Part shown: positions 1 through 8,593 of the stretch, piece after piece
Position numbering within the stretch: position 1 is the first letter of the stretch
How the letters are laid out: each line of letters starts with the position of its first letter
Assembly (NCBI GenBank): GCA_963849885.1
Contig: CAWKIV010000018.1
Location: 124,001 to 188,000 of the forward strand
Reading direction: 5' to 3'
DNA length: 64,000 bases
Origin: CADCTP01 sp963849885
GTDB taxonomy: Bacteria > Actinomycetota > Actinomycetes > Mycobacteriales > CADCTP01
Translations under genes and position numbers: made by a program
Notes under the pieces: model-generated
Told to the model about the DNA's origin: nothing
What the model saw: only the letters and a program-made list of their open reading frames with translations
Databases searched by the model: none

Positions 1-262
1 CCGGCTCCCCCGGCGCCACCCACCCGTACCGGCGCCAGTAGATGCCGACGAAGACGTCGCTCTGCGCCAGGTAGGCCCGGTAGAGCTCGCGCGGCGGGTG
101 CGGCCGGGCGCCCAGCTCGAACATCACCGGGGTCAGCCGCAACCGGCTGATCGCGGTGCGCACCGCCCGCCGCTCCTCGGCCAGCTCCTGCAGGGTGGAG
201 GAGACGAAGACCCGCACCCGCCGGTCCGGAGTGCTGATCTCCGGCGCAGTCTCCCCCGGCAT
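1..262 (-). CDS. DUF4062-domain protein, N-terminal part (runs off the window)
   Basis: The minus-strand frame from ATG at 262 stays open to the window edge (87 codons). After about 13 residues it reads RVFVSSTLQELAEER, the typical opening of DUF4062. LGARPHPPRELYRAYLAQSD and VFVGIYWRRYG follow, also usual for the family. In actinomycetes this domain usually heads large proteins with NACHT/NB-ARC ATPase or TPR parts and no proven biochemical role; what follows here cannot be seen. A TACGCT hexamer (70-75, minus orientation reading at 275-270) ends 7 nt before the ATG, so the mRNA is probably leaderless. The family call is firm; the function is unknown. Confidence 0.75.
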   Translation of the reverse strand, partial: MPGETAPEISTPDRRVRVFVSSTLQELAEERRAVRTAISRLRLTPVMFELGARPHPPRELYRAYLAQSDVFVGIYWRRYGWVAPGEP

Positions 263-345
263 GACCGGCAGCGTAGGCCAAAGGGGAATGACAGCGGGAC
301 CTGCGTGGGCTTCACTTGTGGCGGCAACGGTCGAGGGGTGGGGAC

Positions 346-1227
346 GTGGCTGACCACGGGGACGTACGCCCGGTGACGCGGGCGACCAAGGTGATTCTCG
401 CCGTGTTCGTGGCGTTGACCGCGCTCGGCACCAACCAGCTGTACGTGCTGGCCGAGCACACCGACGCGTGGTTCGCCTGGACGATCCGCCCGCCGCTGAC
501 CGCGGCCTTCCTCGGCGCCGGGTACGGCGCCGGCTTCCTCATGGTGCTGCTCGCGCTGCGTACGCACGCGTGGGCGCACGCCCGGGTGCCGGTGGTGACC
601 GTGCTGATCTTCAGCGCGCTGACGCTGACCGCCACGCTGCTGCACCGGGACCGCTTCCACTTCGGCGCGGACGGCGCGATCGCCCGGTTCGCGGCCTGGT
701 TCTGGCTCGGGGTCTACATCGTGGTGCCGGTCGCGCTGGTGCTGCTCGCGGTCCGGCAGCAGCGGATGCCGGGGCCGGACCCGGAGCGCCGGCTGCCGCT
801 GCCGTGGTGGCTGGCCGCCGTGCTGGTCGTGCAGGGCGCGATCATGCTGGTGGTCGGCGTGGTCCTGTTCGTCGACCCGGCCCGGTCGGCGACCCTGTGG
901 CCCTGGACGCTGACCCCGCTGACCGCCCGGATGGTGGCCGCCTGGCTGGTCGCCTTCGGCATCGCCGCGCTGCTCGCCCTGCTGGAGCGGGACCTGGAGC
1001 GGCTGGAGATCTCCGCGGTGGCGTACACCGTCTTCGGGCTGCTGCAGCTGATCGCGCTGGCCCGCTACTCCGACTCGGTGCGCTGGGGCTCCACCGCGGC
1101 CACCGTCTACCTGGTGCTGCTGGTCACGATCGTGCCGACCGGCGCCTTCGGCTTGTGGGCAGCGGCCCGCGGTCGACGCCGGCGGGCGGCTGATGCCGCT
1201 CCAGCGGCAGCAGCCCCAGCACGTTGA
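346..1227 (+). CDS. Polytopic membrane protein of unknown function
   Basis: About 293 residues with eight strongly hydrophobic segments spread evenly from residue 8 to 280, separated by short charged loops, and an Arg/Ala-rich tail. I do not recognise a named family. The GTG at 346 is preferred because a purine-rich stretch (gaggggtgggg) precedes it; a TTG at 316 and a GTG at 373 are in-frame alternatives. The 3' end overlaps the convergent TMEM175-like gene by about 100 bp, which makes the last 30 residues less certain. It is divergent from the DUF4062 gene, with only about 80 bp between the two starts. Confidence 0.6.
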   Translation: MADHGDVRPVTRATKVILAVFVALTALGTNQLYVLAEHTDAWFAWTIRPPLTAAFLGAGYGAGFLMVLLALRTHAWAHARVPVVTVLIFSALTLTATLLHRDRFHFGADGAIARFAAWFWLGVYIVVPVALVLLAVRQQRMPGPDPERRLPLPWWLAAVLVVQGAIMLVVGVVLFVDPARSATLWPWTLTPLTARMVAAWLVAFGIAALLALLERDLERLEISAVAYTVFGLLQLIALARYSDSVRWGSTAATVYLVLLVTIVPTGAFGLWAAARGRRRRAADAAPAAAAPAR

Positions 1228-1839
1228 GCCCGACCAGCAGCACCAGCCCGACCCAGGGGAAGTCGTAGGACAGGACGAAGGCGATCACCGGGATCACCGG
1301 CGCCAGCAGGCTGTTGCGCAGGTAGAGCTGGCGCGCCTCGGGGGCGATGTCGTCGCGGAGCAGGCCGGTGCTGCGGGAATACCAGAGCAGGGCCACGAAG
1401 ACGACCAGCGCGGCGAACAGCAGCACCGAGAACAGCCGCACCGCCGTGCCGAGGTCGTCGTTGCTGCCCAGCGCGTGCGCCAGCACCGCGGTGCTGAACG
1501 GGGTCAGCGCGTAGACCCCGACCGCCAGCAGCACCAGCAGCGTCGCGTAGTGGTCGACGCCGCGCATCCAGGCGTCCAGCCGGCGGGTCTGCAGCCAGCC
1601 GGTGATCATCTGCAGGAAGCCGATCGCGTACGCCCAGTACTCCGGGGCCATGTGCAGCAGCTCGGAGCCGAGCTCCCCGGGGGGGCGTCGTCCGGCGGGC
1701 GCAGCTCGATCACCAGCAGGGTGGCGGCGATCGCGTACACCCCGTCGACGAACGCGCCGAGCCGGCCCCAGCCGTGCGGCGCGTGGGCCGTCGGCCGGAA
1801 GCTCCAGCCGTGCGCGTACCACCGCCGGTCCCCGCTCAC
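1124..1839 (-). CDS. TMEM175/DUF1211-type potassium channel-like membrane protein, one frameshift
   Basis: The N-terminal frame from GTG 1839 contains RLGAFVDGVYAIAATLLVIE, the hallmark first helix of TMEM175 (DUF1211) proteins, which form potassium-permeable channels in bacteria. The remainder, including further membrane helices such as ATLLVLLAVGVYALTPFST, lies in another frame. The two join at a run of seven C on the coding strand (about 1679-1685). Eight C would restore one reading frame of about 238 codons, and the span length (3n+2) agrees with one lost base. It starts 10 bp after thiH ends, so it may be co-transcribed. The channel function is a family inference. Confidence 0.6.
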
Positions 1840-1849
1840 GACCCGGAAA

Positions 1850-2980
1850 CTAGCGGCTGACCTCCACCAGAGGGAAGGCGTCCTTCCACACCGGCTCGTA
1901 GCCGGCCGCGGCCAGCATCGCCGCCACCTCGGCCGGGCTGCGCTCGTCGGACACCGAGAACTGCTCGGTGGCCCGGCCGGGCGCCGAGTAGCCGCCCGGC
2001 TCGGTGGACGAGCCGGCCGACATGGTGGTGACCGCGATCCGGACCAGCCCGTCCCGCAGCGGCGCCGGCTCCCGGGTGGACAGCACGATGCCGGCCTCCG
2101 GCTCGAACAGCCGCAGCGCGGCCAGCGCCTGCACGTACTCGGGGTCGGAGACCGGCACCAGCGGCTGGTAGCCGGACGCGCTCGGCTTGATCCGCGGCAG
2201 CGCGACGGTCACCTCGGTGCGCCAGAAGCCGCGCACCAGGAAGGCGGCGTGCGCGGCCACGGCGAGCACGTCGGCCCGCCAGTCGGCGGCCAGGCCGAGC
2301 AGCGCGCCGACGCCGAGCCGGCGGACGCCGGCCGCCGCGGCCCGCTCGGTGGAGTTGAGCCGGCGGTCGTAGTCGCGCTTCCAGCCGGCGGTGTGGGTCT
2401 GCGCGTACCGGGCCCGGTCGTAGGTCTCCTGGTAGTGCACGACGCCCTCCAGGCCGGCCGCGACCAGCCGCGCGTACGTGTCGTCGGACCAGGTCTGGGT
2501 CTCGATGGACAGGCTGGGCACGGCCGGCCGCAGCCGCTCCACCACCTCGACCAGGTAGTCGCCGGACACCTCCACCCGGTGCTCGCCGGCGACCAGCAGC
2601 AGGTGCCGGAAGCCGCGCCCGGTCAGCAGTGCCGCCTCCCGCTCCACCTCGGCCACGGTCAGCGTCCGGCGGGCGATCGGCAGGTCCTTGGCGAAGCCGC
2701 AGTACGTGCAGCTGGACAGGCAGGCGTTGGACACGTACAGCGGGGCGTAGAGCCGGACCGCCCGGCCGAACCGGCGCAGCGTGACCGCCCGGGCCGCCTG
2801 GGCCAGCTCCTCCAGCCGGGCCCCGGCCGCCGGCGACAGCAGCGCGGCCAGGTCGGCCAGGTCCCGGTCCTCGCGGCCGAGCGCCCGGCTCACCTCGGCG
2901 TCCGTGTAGTCCCGCGCGGCCAGCCCGCCCAGGTCGAGCGTCCCCAGCTCCCGCGCGAACCGCCCCGGCGCCTCCGCCAT
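1850..2980 (-). CDS. thiH: 2-iminoacetate synthase ThiH (radical SAM)
   Basis: The 376-residue product makes dehydroglycine from tyrosine for the thiazole ring of thiamine, working with ThiG. The radical-SAM cluster motif CLSSCTYC (CxxxCxxC) is near residue 89, followed by GFAKDLPIARRTL and the family stretches VHYQETYD and IVLSTREPAPLRDGL. Length is normal for ThiH. The ATG overlaps the thiG stop by one base (TGATG), implying translational coupling. Many actinomycetes use the oxidase ThiO at this step; here a ThiH sits directly behind thiG and no thiO or thiS is visible in the window. Confidence 0.93.
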   Translation of the reverse strand: MAEAPGRFARELGTLDLGGLAARDYTDAEVSRALGREDRDLADLAALLSPAAGARLEELAQAARAVTLRRFGRAVRLYAPLYVSNACLSSCTYCGFAKDLPIARRTLTVAEVEREAALLTGRGFRHLLLVAGEHRVEVSGDYLVEVVERLRPAVPSLSIETQTWSDDTYARLVAAGLEGVVHYQETYDRARYAQTHTAGWKRDYDRRLNSTERAAAAGVRRLGVGALLGLAADWRADVLAVAAHAAFLVRGFWRTEVTVALPRIKPSASGYQPLVPVSDPEYVQALAALRLFEPEAGIVLSTREPAPLRDGLVRIAVTTMSAGSSTEPGGYSAPGRATEQFSVSDERSPAEVAAMLAAAGYEPVWKDAFPLVEVSR

Positions 2981-3760
2981 CAGACGCCGCCCAGGAACCC
3001 GGTCAGCGGCGACGACGCCGCGGCCACCGACCCGACCGTCCCGCGGCCGGCGAGACACCCGAGCCGACCCGCCTCGGTGGCCAGCGCGAACGCGCGCGCC
3101 ATCGCGACCGGGTCCCGCGCCACCGCGATCGCGGTGTTCACGAGCACCGCGTCCGCCCCGACCTCCATCGCCTCGGCCGCGTCGGACGGCACCCCCAGCC
3201 CGGCGTCCACCACCACCGGCACCCCGGCCTGGTCGCACGATCACCTCGATCGCGTCCCGGGTGCGCAGCCCGCGGTTGGACCCGATCCAGGCACCGAGCG
3301 GCATCACCGTCGCGCAGCCGGCCTCCTCCAGGCGCTTGCACAGCACCGGGTCGGCCGAGCAGTAGGGCAGCACCGTGAACCCGTCGGCGACCAGCAGCTC
3401 GGCCGCGCGCAGCGTCTCCACCGGGTCGGGCGCCAGCGTGCGCGGGTCCGGGGTCACCTCGAGCTTGACCCAGGACGTGCCGGTCCCGGCCCGGCCGAGC
3501 CGGGCCAGCCGGACCGCCTCGGCCGCGTCCACCGCGCCGGACGTGTTGGGCAGCAGCCGCACCCCGGCCGGGACGAAGTCGAGGATGTCGCCCTCGCCGA
3601 CCCGGTCCAGGTCCACCCGGCGCAGCGCCACCGTGACCACCTCGGCGCCGCTGGCCAGCACGGCGTCCCGCATCACCGCGTGCGCCGCGAACTTCCCGGT
3701 GCCGACCAGCAGCCGGCTGGCCAGCCGCTCGCCCGCCACCACGAACGGGTCGTCCTGCAT
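2980..3760 (-). CDS. thiG: Thiazole synthase ThiG, one frameshift
   Basis: ThiG condenses dehydroglycine, deoxyxylulose phosphate and ThiS thiocarboxylate to the thiazole phosphate. The N-terminal frame gives LLVGTGKF, VTVALRRVD, LLPNTSGA and GAWIGSNRGL. The rest (VVVDAGLGVPSDAAEAMEVG, DAVLVNTAIA) is in the next frame. The break lies at about 3235, where a single extra C/G between the valine and aspartate codons of a VIVDQAGVPV-like stretch explains it; the span of 781 nt is 3n+1. The corrected protein is about 259 residues, normal for ThiG. The ATG is preceded by ggagg and lies just below a TPP riboswitch. Confidence 0.88.
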
Positions 3761-3768
3761 CTCCGGCT

Positions 3769-3858
3769 CCTCCCCTCGCGGGCATTACCCCGATCGGGTG
3801 CTGCGGGTCGCGAGCCGGCCTGCTCGCCTCTCAGCCCGCGGCGGCGGGCTCCCCGGTA
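3769..3858 (-). promoter_or_regulatory. TPP riboswitch (THI element)
   Basis: Reading the minus strand towards thiG one finds, in order, ccggggagccc, gggCTGAGAggcg, ACCC, cacCCGATC and gGGGTAATgCCcGCGaGGGGA. These match the conserved helices and pyrophosphate and pyrimidine sensor loops of the thiamine pyrophosphate aptamer (CUGAGA, ACCC, UGAUCUGGAUAAUGCC, GCGNAGGGA). It ends about 10 nt before the thiG start and overlaps its Shine-Dalgarno region. Control is therefore probably at translation initiation: bound TPP would hide the ribosome site and switch off thiG-thiH. Confidence 0.9.
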
Positions 3859-3965
3859 CGTGCTGTCCATGGTACGGCGGGGCGGCGCGTCCCGATCGCA
3901 ACTCGGTGGCCGGTAAGCGTCGTCTGTACGGTCGGTGGGTCTCGCAACGGGACGGGAGAGCTCAC

Positions 3966-6581
3966 GTGGACACGACCGAGACCAGCGCGGGCGGTTTCGC
4001 CACGACCCTGCGACGGCGGCGGCTGGTGGCGCGGCTGAGCCAGGAGCGGCTGGCCGAGCTGTCCGGGCTCAGCGCCCGGGCGATCCGGGACATCGAGCGG
4101 GGCCGGGTGGCGCGACCCCGCCCGGAGTCGGTCCGGCTGATCGGCCTGGCCCTCGGCCTGGCCGGCGCCGAGCTCGCCGAGTTCCGCCGGCTGGCCGAGG
4201 AGGACTACTGGGCCGACCGGGAGCCGGGCCCCGTGCCCCGGCCGGCGGTGGCGCAGCTGCCCGCCGCGGTGGCCGGCTTCACCGGCCGCAAGGACGACCT
4301 CGACCAGCTGGACCGGCTGCTGGTCGACCCCCGCGACCCGGCCGGCGGCGGCCGGATCGTGCTCGTCTCCGGCGCGCCCGGGGTGGGCAAGACCGCGCTG
4401 GCCGTGCAGTGGGCGCACCAGGCCGCCGGCTGGTTCCCGGACGGCCAGCTCTACGTCGACCTGCGCGGCTACGACCCGGACCAGCCGGTGGCCGCGGCGG
4501 ACGCGCTGGCCGGCTTCCTGCGGGCGCTCGGCCTGGCCGGCGACGCGATCCCGTACGACCTGGCCGAGCGGGCGGCGGCGTACCGGACCGCGCTGTCCGG
4601 GCGGCGGCTGCTGGTGGTGCTGGACAACGCGCTGGCCAGCGACCAGGTCCGCCCGCTGCTGCCCGGGTCGGGCTCCTGCCCCGTGCTGGTGACCAGCCGG
4701 GACTCGCTGCCCGGGCTGGTCGCCCGGCACGGCGCGCACCGGCTGGAGCTGGACCTGCTGCCCGAGGCCGACGCCGTCGACCTGGTCCGGGTGCTGGTCG
4801 GTGACCGGGCCGAGGCCGAGCCGGCGGCGGTGCGGCGGCTGGCGGAGCACTGCGGGCGGCTGCCGCTGGCGCTGCGGGTGGCCGCCGAGGGCGTGCTGGA
4901 CCGGGCCGCCGGCACGCTGACCGAGGTGGTGGCCGAGCTGGCCGACGGACCCGCCCGGAGCGACCTGCTCGCGGCCGGGGACGACCCGCGTACCTCGGTC
5001 GAGTCGGTCTTCTCCTGGTCGTACCAGCGGCTGCCGGCGGGCCCGGCCCGCACGTTCCGGCTGCTGGCCGAGCACCCGGGCCCGGACGCCGACCTGCACG
5101 ACGTCGCCGCGCTGACCGGCGCCGACCTGCGCGAGACCCGCCGGACGCTGGCCGAGCTCGGCCACGCCCACCTGGTCGAGTCCGCCCGCCCCGGGGTGTG
5201 GTCCCTGCACGACCTGCTCCGCGCCTACGCCGCGGACCGGCCGGAGGCCGGGCCGGGCGAGCGGGCCGCCGCGCTCGGCCGGCTGCTGGACCACCACCTC
5301 GCGGTCGCCGCGGCCGCCGCCGACGTCCTGCACCCGGCCGAGCGGCACCGGCGGCCGGAGGTGCCGGCGGCGCCGGGCCCGCTGCCGCCGCTGCCGGACC
5401 CGGCCGCGGCCCGCGACCGGCTGGATGCCCGGCTGGCCGCGCTCACCGCCGCCGCCGCGGTGGCCGGTGCCGCCCGGCCCGACCACGCGGTCCGGCTGGC
5501 CGGCGTGCTCGACCGCTACCTGCTGACCGGCGGGCACCGGGCCGAGGGGCTGGCCCTGCACACGCTGGCGCTGCAGTCCGCGGTCGCGCGGGGCGACCTC
5601 GCCGCCGAGGCCCGGGCGACCATGGGGGTGGGCACCACCGAGGTCCAGTGGGGCCGGATCGAGGACGGCGCGCGGACCATCCAGCGGGCCGTCGAGCTGG
5701 CCGCGCGGGTCGGCGAGACCGCGGTGCAGGCGCGCGGCCTGACCAACCTGGGCATCGCGCTGCGGCTGGTCGGGCGGCCGGACGAGGCGGCCGAGCGCTT
5801 CGAGGCGGCGATCGCCCTGCACCGGCGGCGGGGCGACCTGACCGGCGAGGCCCGGCTGCTGACCAACCTCGGCAGCCTGCTCAGCGACCGCGGCCGGTTC
5901 GCCGCCGCGATCGAGCACTTCGAGCGCTCGCTGGCCGTGTTCACCGACGCCGGCAACAGCACCGGGCAGGCCGAGGCGTCGAACGACCTCGGGATGGCGC
6001 TGCGGTCGGTCGGCCGGCTGGCCGACGCCGAGCGGGCGCACCGGCGGTCGCTGGAGCTGTTCCGGGCGGCCGGGGCCGGCTTCGGCGAGGGCTGGGCGCT
6101 GGCCGGGCTCGGCGACGTGTACCTCGACCGGGGCGAGCCGGATCGCGCCGACGAGCCGCTGGCGCAGGCGCTGGCCCTGTTCCGCTCGTTCGGCCTGCTC
6201 GACTCGCAGGCCTGGGTGCTGGAGAGCACGGCGATCGGGCACCGGCTGCGCGGCCGCTTCGAGGAGGCGGTCGGCGACCACGAGCAGGCGCTGGAGCTGG
6301 CCCGCCAGACCGGCTGGCGGCACGTGCAGGCGCGCTGCCTGAACGGGCACGGCGACACGCTGCGGGCGGCCGGCCGGCCCGCCGAGGCCGCCGACCGGTA
6401 CGCCGCCGCGCTCGCGGAGGCCACCGCCATCGGCAACCCGTACGAGGAGCTGCGGGCGCAGCGCGGCCTGGCCGCGGTGCACGCGGCCGCCGGCGCGGCC
6501 GGCCCGGCGGCGGCGGCGCGGGACCGGGCGGCGGCGCTGGCCGCGGAGATGGGACTGCCGGCCGGCGGCGACCTCGTCTAG
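3966..6581 (+). CDS. XRE-type HTH / NB-ARC / TPR regulator (STAND protein)
   Basis: 871 residues. An N-terminal helix-turn-helix covers roughly residues 10-65 (ERLAELSGLSARAIRDIERG). An NB-ARC ATPase follows from about 95, with P-loop SGAPGVGKTALAV, hydrophobic Walker B LLVVLDNA and sensor LVTSRDSLPG. The C-terminal half carries several TPR-like repeats of about 40 residues (GLTNLGIALRLVGRPDEAAE, LLTNLGSLLSDRGRFAAAIE). Such proteins act as ATP-dependent transcription switches, often for secondary metabolism. GTG 3966 is chosen because gggagag precedes it and the HTH begins at once. It lies 66 bp before the pknL-type kinase. Target genes and ligand are unknown. Confidence 0.85.
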   Translation: MDTTETSAGGFATTLRRRRLVARLSQERLAELSGLSARAIRDIERGRVARPRPESVRLIGLALGLAGAELAEFRRLAEEDYWADREPGPVPRPAVAQLPAAVAGFTGRKDDLDQLDRLLVDPRDPAGGGRIVLVSGAPGVGKTALAVQWAHQAAGWFPDGQLYVDLRGYDPDQPVAAADALAGFLRALGLAGDAIPYDLAERAAAYRTALSGRRLLVVLDNALASDQVRPLLPGSGSCPVLVTSRDSLPGLVARHGAHRLELDLLPEADAVDLVRVLVGDRAEAEPAAVRRLAEHCGRLPLALRVAAEGVLDRAAGTLTEVVAELADGPARSDLLAAGDDPRTSVESVFSWSYQRLPAGPARTFRLLAEHPGPDADLHDVAALTGADLRETRRTLAELGHAHLVESARPGVWSLHDLLRAYAADRPEAGPGERAAALGRLLDHHLAVAAAAADVLHPAERHRRPEVPAAPGPLPPLPDPAAARDRLDARLAALTAAAAVAGAARPDHAVRLAGVLDRYLLTGGHRAEGLALHTLALQSAVARGDLAAEARATMGVGTTEVQWGRIEDGARTIQRAVELAARVGETAVQARGLTNLGIALRLVGRPDEAAERFEAAIALHRRRGDLTGEARLLTNLGSLLSDRGRFAAAIEHFERSLAVFTDAGNSTGQAEASNDLGMALRSVGRLADAERAHRRSLELFRAAGAGFGEGWALAGLGDVYLDRGEPDRADEPLAQALALFRSFGLLDSQAWVLESTAIGHRLRGRFEEAVGDHEQALELARQTGWRHVQARCLNGHGDTLRAAGRPAEAADRYAAALAEATAIGNPYEELRAQRGLAAVHAAAGAAGPAAAARDRAAALAAEMGLPAGGDLV

Positions 6582-6647
6582 CGGATGGCACGAACCGGGG
6601 AGGCCCGCTTAGCACCTCCTTGAGGTCGGCCGACCTAGACTCGCGGC

Positions 6648-8444
6648 GTGGGAAGCACCGCCGTGGCCGACCCGCTCGTCGGGACGGTGCTGGACGGGCG
6701 CTACCAGGTCGACCGGCCGCTCGCCCGCGGCGGCATGTCCACCGTCTACGCCGGCACCGACCTGCGGCTGGACCGCCGGGTCGCGGTCAAGGTGATGGCC
6801 CCGGCGCTGGCCCACGACCCGGCCTTCACCGACCGCTTCGTCCGGGAGGCCCGGACCGCGGCCCGGCTGTCGCACGCCAACGCGGTCGCCGTCTTCGACC
6901 AGGGGGCGCAGGACACCGCGGCCGGCCGGGTCGTCTTCCTGGTGATGGAGCTGGTGCCGGGCAGCACGCTGCGGGACGTGCTGCGGCACCGCGGCCGGCT
7001 GCGCCCGGACGAGGCGGTGTCGCTGCTGGAGCCGGTGCTGGCCGCGCTGGCCGCCGCGCACCGGGCCGGGCTGGTGCACCGGGACGTCAAGCCGGAAAAC
7101 GTGCTGCTGGCCACCGACGGCACGGTCAAGGTGGTCGACTTCGGGCTGGCCCGGGCGGTGGCCGCGCCGAGCACGTCCACCCAGGCCGGGGTGGTGCTCG
7201 GCACGGTCGCGTACGTGGCGCCGGAGCAGGTCACCCGCGGCGCCGCCGACCCGCGCACCGACGTCTACTCGGCCGGCATCCTGCTCTTCGAGCTGCTCAC
7301 CGGCAGCCCGCCGTACACGGGCGACGCGGCCATCGCGGTGGCGTACCGGCACGTCCACGACGACGTGCCGCCGCCGTCCAGCCGGGTGCCCGGCATCGCG
7401 CCCGCGCTGGACGAGCTGGTGCAGCGGGCCACCCGGCGGGAGCCCGGCGCCCGCCCGGCCGACGCCGGCGCGCTGCTGGCCGAGCTGGCCCTGGTCCGCA
7501 CCGACCTCGGGCTGCGCCGCGTCCCGCCGGCCGACCTCGCCCCGGCCACGCCCACCACGCCGCCGCCCGGTCCCGCCCGCCCGGTGCGCCGCGGCCCCGG
7601 GACCCCCGGCTGGGTCGCCCCGGGCACCCCCGGCGCGACCGGGGTGGTCGCCCCGGCCGCCCGCCCGGGCCGGCACACCGCCGCGCTGCCCGGCGTCGGG
7701 GTGTCCGCCCCGCCCGGCCGGCCCGCCGCCCGGGGCCGGCCGCCCGGCCCGCCCGACTGGCCGACCGAGCGCCGCCGGCGCCGCCGCCGGGCCTGGCTCG
7801 TCCTGCTCACCGTGCTCGCCCTGACCCTCACCGTCGGCGGCGCCGCCTGGTGGTTCGGCAGCGGCCGCTTCGTCGTGGTGCCGTCGCTGGCCGACCTGAC
7901 CCGGCAGGGCGCCACCGCCCGGGTGCAGGCGGTCGACCTCAGCGCGACGTTCCTGATCGAGCCGAACGAGTCGGTCGCCAACGGCCGGGTGATCCGCTCC
8001 GACCCGGCCGCCGGCGACCGGGTGCTGCGCGGCCGCACCGTCACCGTGGTGCTGTCCTCCGGCCCGCCGCTGGTCGCGGTGCCCGGGGTGACCGGCCGGC
8101 CCCGGGCGGACGCCGAGGCCGCGGTCCGCGGGGCCGGGCTGGCCGCCGACGTCGCCGAGCAGCCGAGCGACGAGGTGGAGCGCGGCCTGGTGGTGTCCCA
8201 GCAGCCGGCCGGCGGCTCGGTGCGCCGCGGCAGCACCGTCCGGCTGGTGGTGTCCACCGGCCCGGACGTGATCGAGGTCCCGGACGTGCGCGGGCGGTCG
8301 GTCGACGCGGCCCGCCGCCGGCTGGAGGAGGCCGGCTTCCGGGTCCGGGTGCGGTCGCTGAAGATCGGCAACGTGGTGCTCCAGCAGCCCGGCCCGGGCA
8401 CCGAGCGGCGGCGCGGCTCGACGGTCACCATCTACGGGCTGTAG
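6648..8444 (+). CDS. pknL: PASTA serine/threonine protein kinase, PknL-type by position
   Basis: 598 residues. The kinase domain (about 15-275) has glycine loop ARGGMSTVYAG, Lys48 in VAVKVM, HRDVKPEN (Asp146), DFGLA (Asp164) and APEQ, so it should be active. A Pro-rich juxtamembrane stretch follows, then one transmembrane helix (about 382-402) and three outward PASTA repeats (about 405-598), which in relatives bind muropeptide or lipid II. Its position next to class II aroG matches M. tuberculosis pknL, which as I recall lacks PASTA repeats, so the name rests on synteny. TAGACT at 6636-6641 lies 6 nt before the GTG, indicating a leaderless transcript. Confidence 0.9.
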   Translation: MGSTAVADPLVGTVLDGRYQVDRPLARGGMSTVYAGTDLRLDRRVAVKVMAPALAHDPAFTDRFVREARTAARLSHANAVAVFDQGAQDTAAGRVVFLVMELVPGSTLRDVLRHRGRLRPDEAVSLLEPVLAALAAAHRAGLVHRDVKPENVLLATDGTVKVVDFGLARAVAAPSTSTQAGVVLGTVAYVAPEQVTRGAADPRTDVYSAGILLFELLTGSPPYTGDAAIAVAYRHVHDDVPPPSSRVPGIAPALDELVQRATRREPGARPADAGALLAELALVRTDLGLRRVPPADLAPATPTTPPPGPARPVRRGPGTPGWVAPGTPGATGVVAPAARPGRHTAALPGVGVSAPPGRPAARGRPPGPPDWPTERRRRRRRAWLVLLTVLALTLTVGGAAWWFGSGRFVVVPSLADLTRQGATARVQAVDLSATFLIEPNESVANGRVIRSDPAAGDRVLRGRTVTVVLSSGPPLVAVPGVTGRPRADAEAAVRGAGLAADVAEQPSDEVERGLVVSQQPAGGSVRRGSTVRLVVSTGPDVIEVPDVRGRSVDAARRRLEEAGFRVRVRSLKIGNVVLQQPGPGTERRRGSTVTIYGL

Positions 8445-8454
8445 GGTCCCCGCC

Positions 8455-8523
8455 GTGCGGCGCGAGTTTCGGTATGCCTACCGGTCCGGGTCCCCCGGGT
8501 CGGGACGGTTGCCTGCGCGCTAG
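8455..8523 (+). CDS. Candidate aroF leader peptide (22 codons, Phe/Tyr-containing)
   Basis: GTG at 8455 opens a 22-codon frame ending in TAG at 8521. Residues 4-9 read EFRYAY: one Phe and two Tyr in five codons, the end products that control DAHP synthase. TAGGGT at 8442-8447, which includes the kinase stop codon, ends 7 nt before the GTG, with TCGACG 18 nt further upstream as a possible -35, so the leader would be translated from the first transcribed bases. A strong hairpin lies 15 nt after the stop, ahead of aroF. The arrangement resembles ribosome-mediated attenuation, known for actinobacterial aromatic amino acid genes. The call is inferred, not proven. Confidence 0.6.
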   Translation: MRREFRYAYRSGSPGSGRLPAR

Positions 8524-8538
8524 CCGCCCGCCCACCAC

Positions 8539-8566
8539 GAGCCCCGGACCGCCAGGTCCGGGGCTC
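8539..8566 (+). terminator. Hairpin between leader peptide and aroF (attenuator terminator)
   Basis: Bases 8539-8550 pair perfectly with 8555-8566 (12 bp, loop gcca), followed by a short T-containing tract (tcgtcgtttcc). The ascending arm segment cccggacc (8543-8550) is also exactly complementary to ggtccggg at 8483-8490 inside the leader peptide frame, an alternative 8-bp pairing that would disrupt the hairpin. The geometry relative to a ribosome stalled at the Tyr codons is not the textbook one, so the switch mechanism is open. Confidence 0.65.
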
Positions 8567-8593
8567 TCGTCGTTTCCGGGGAGAGTCGAAGAG

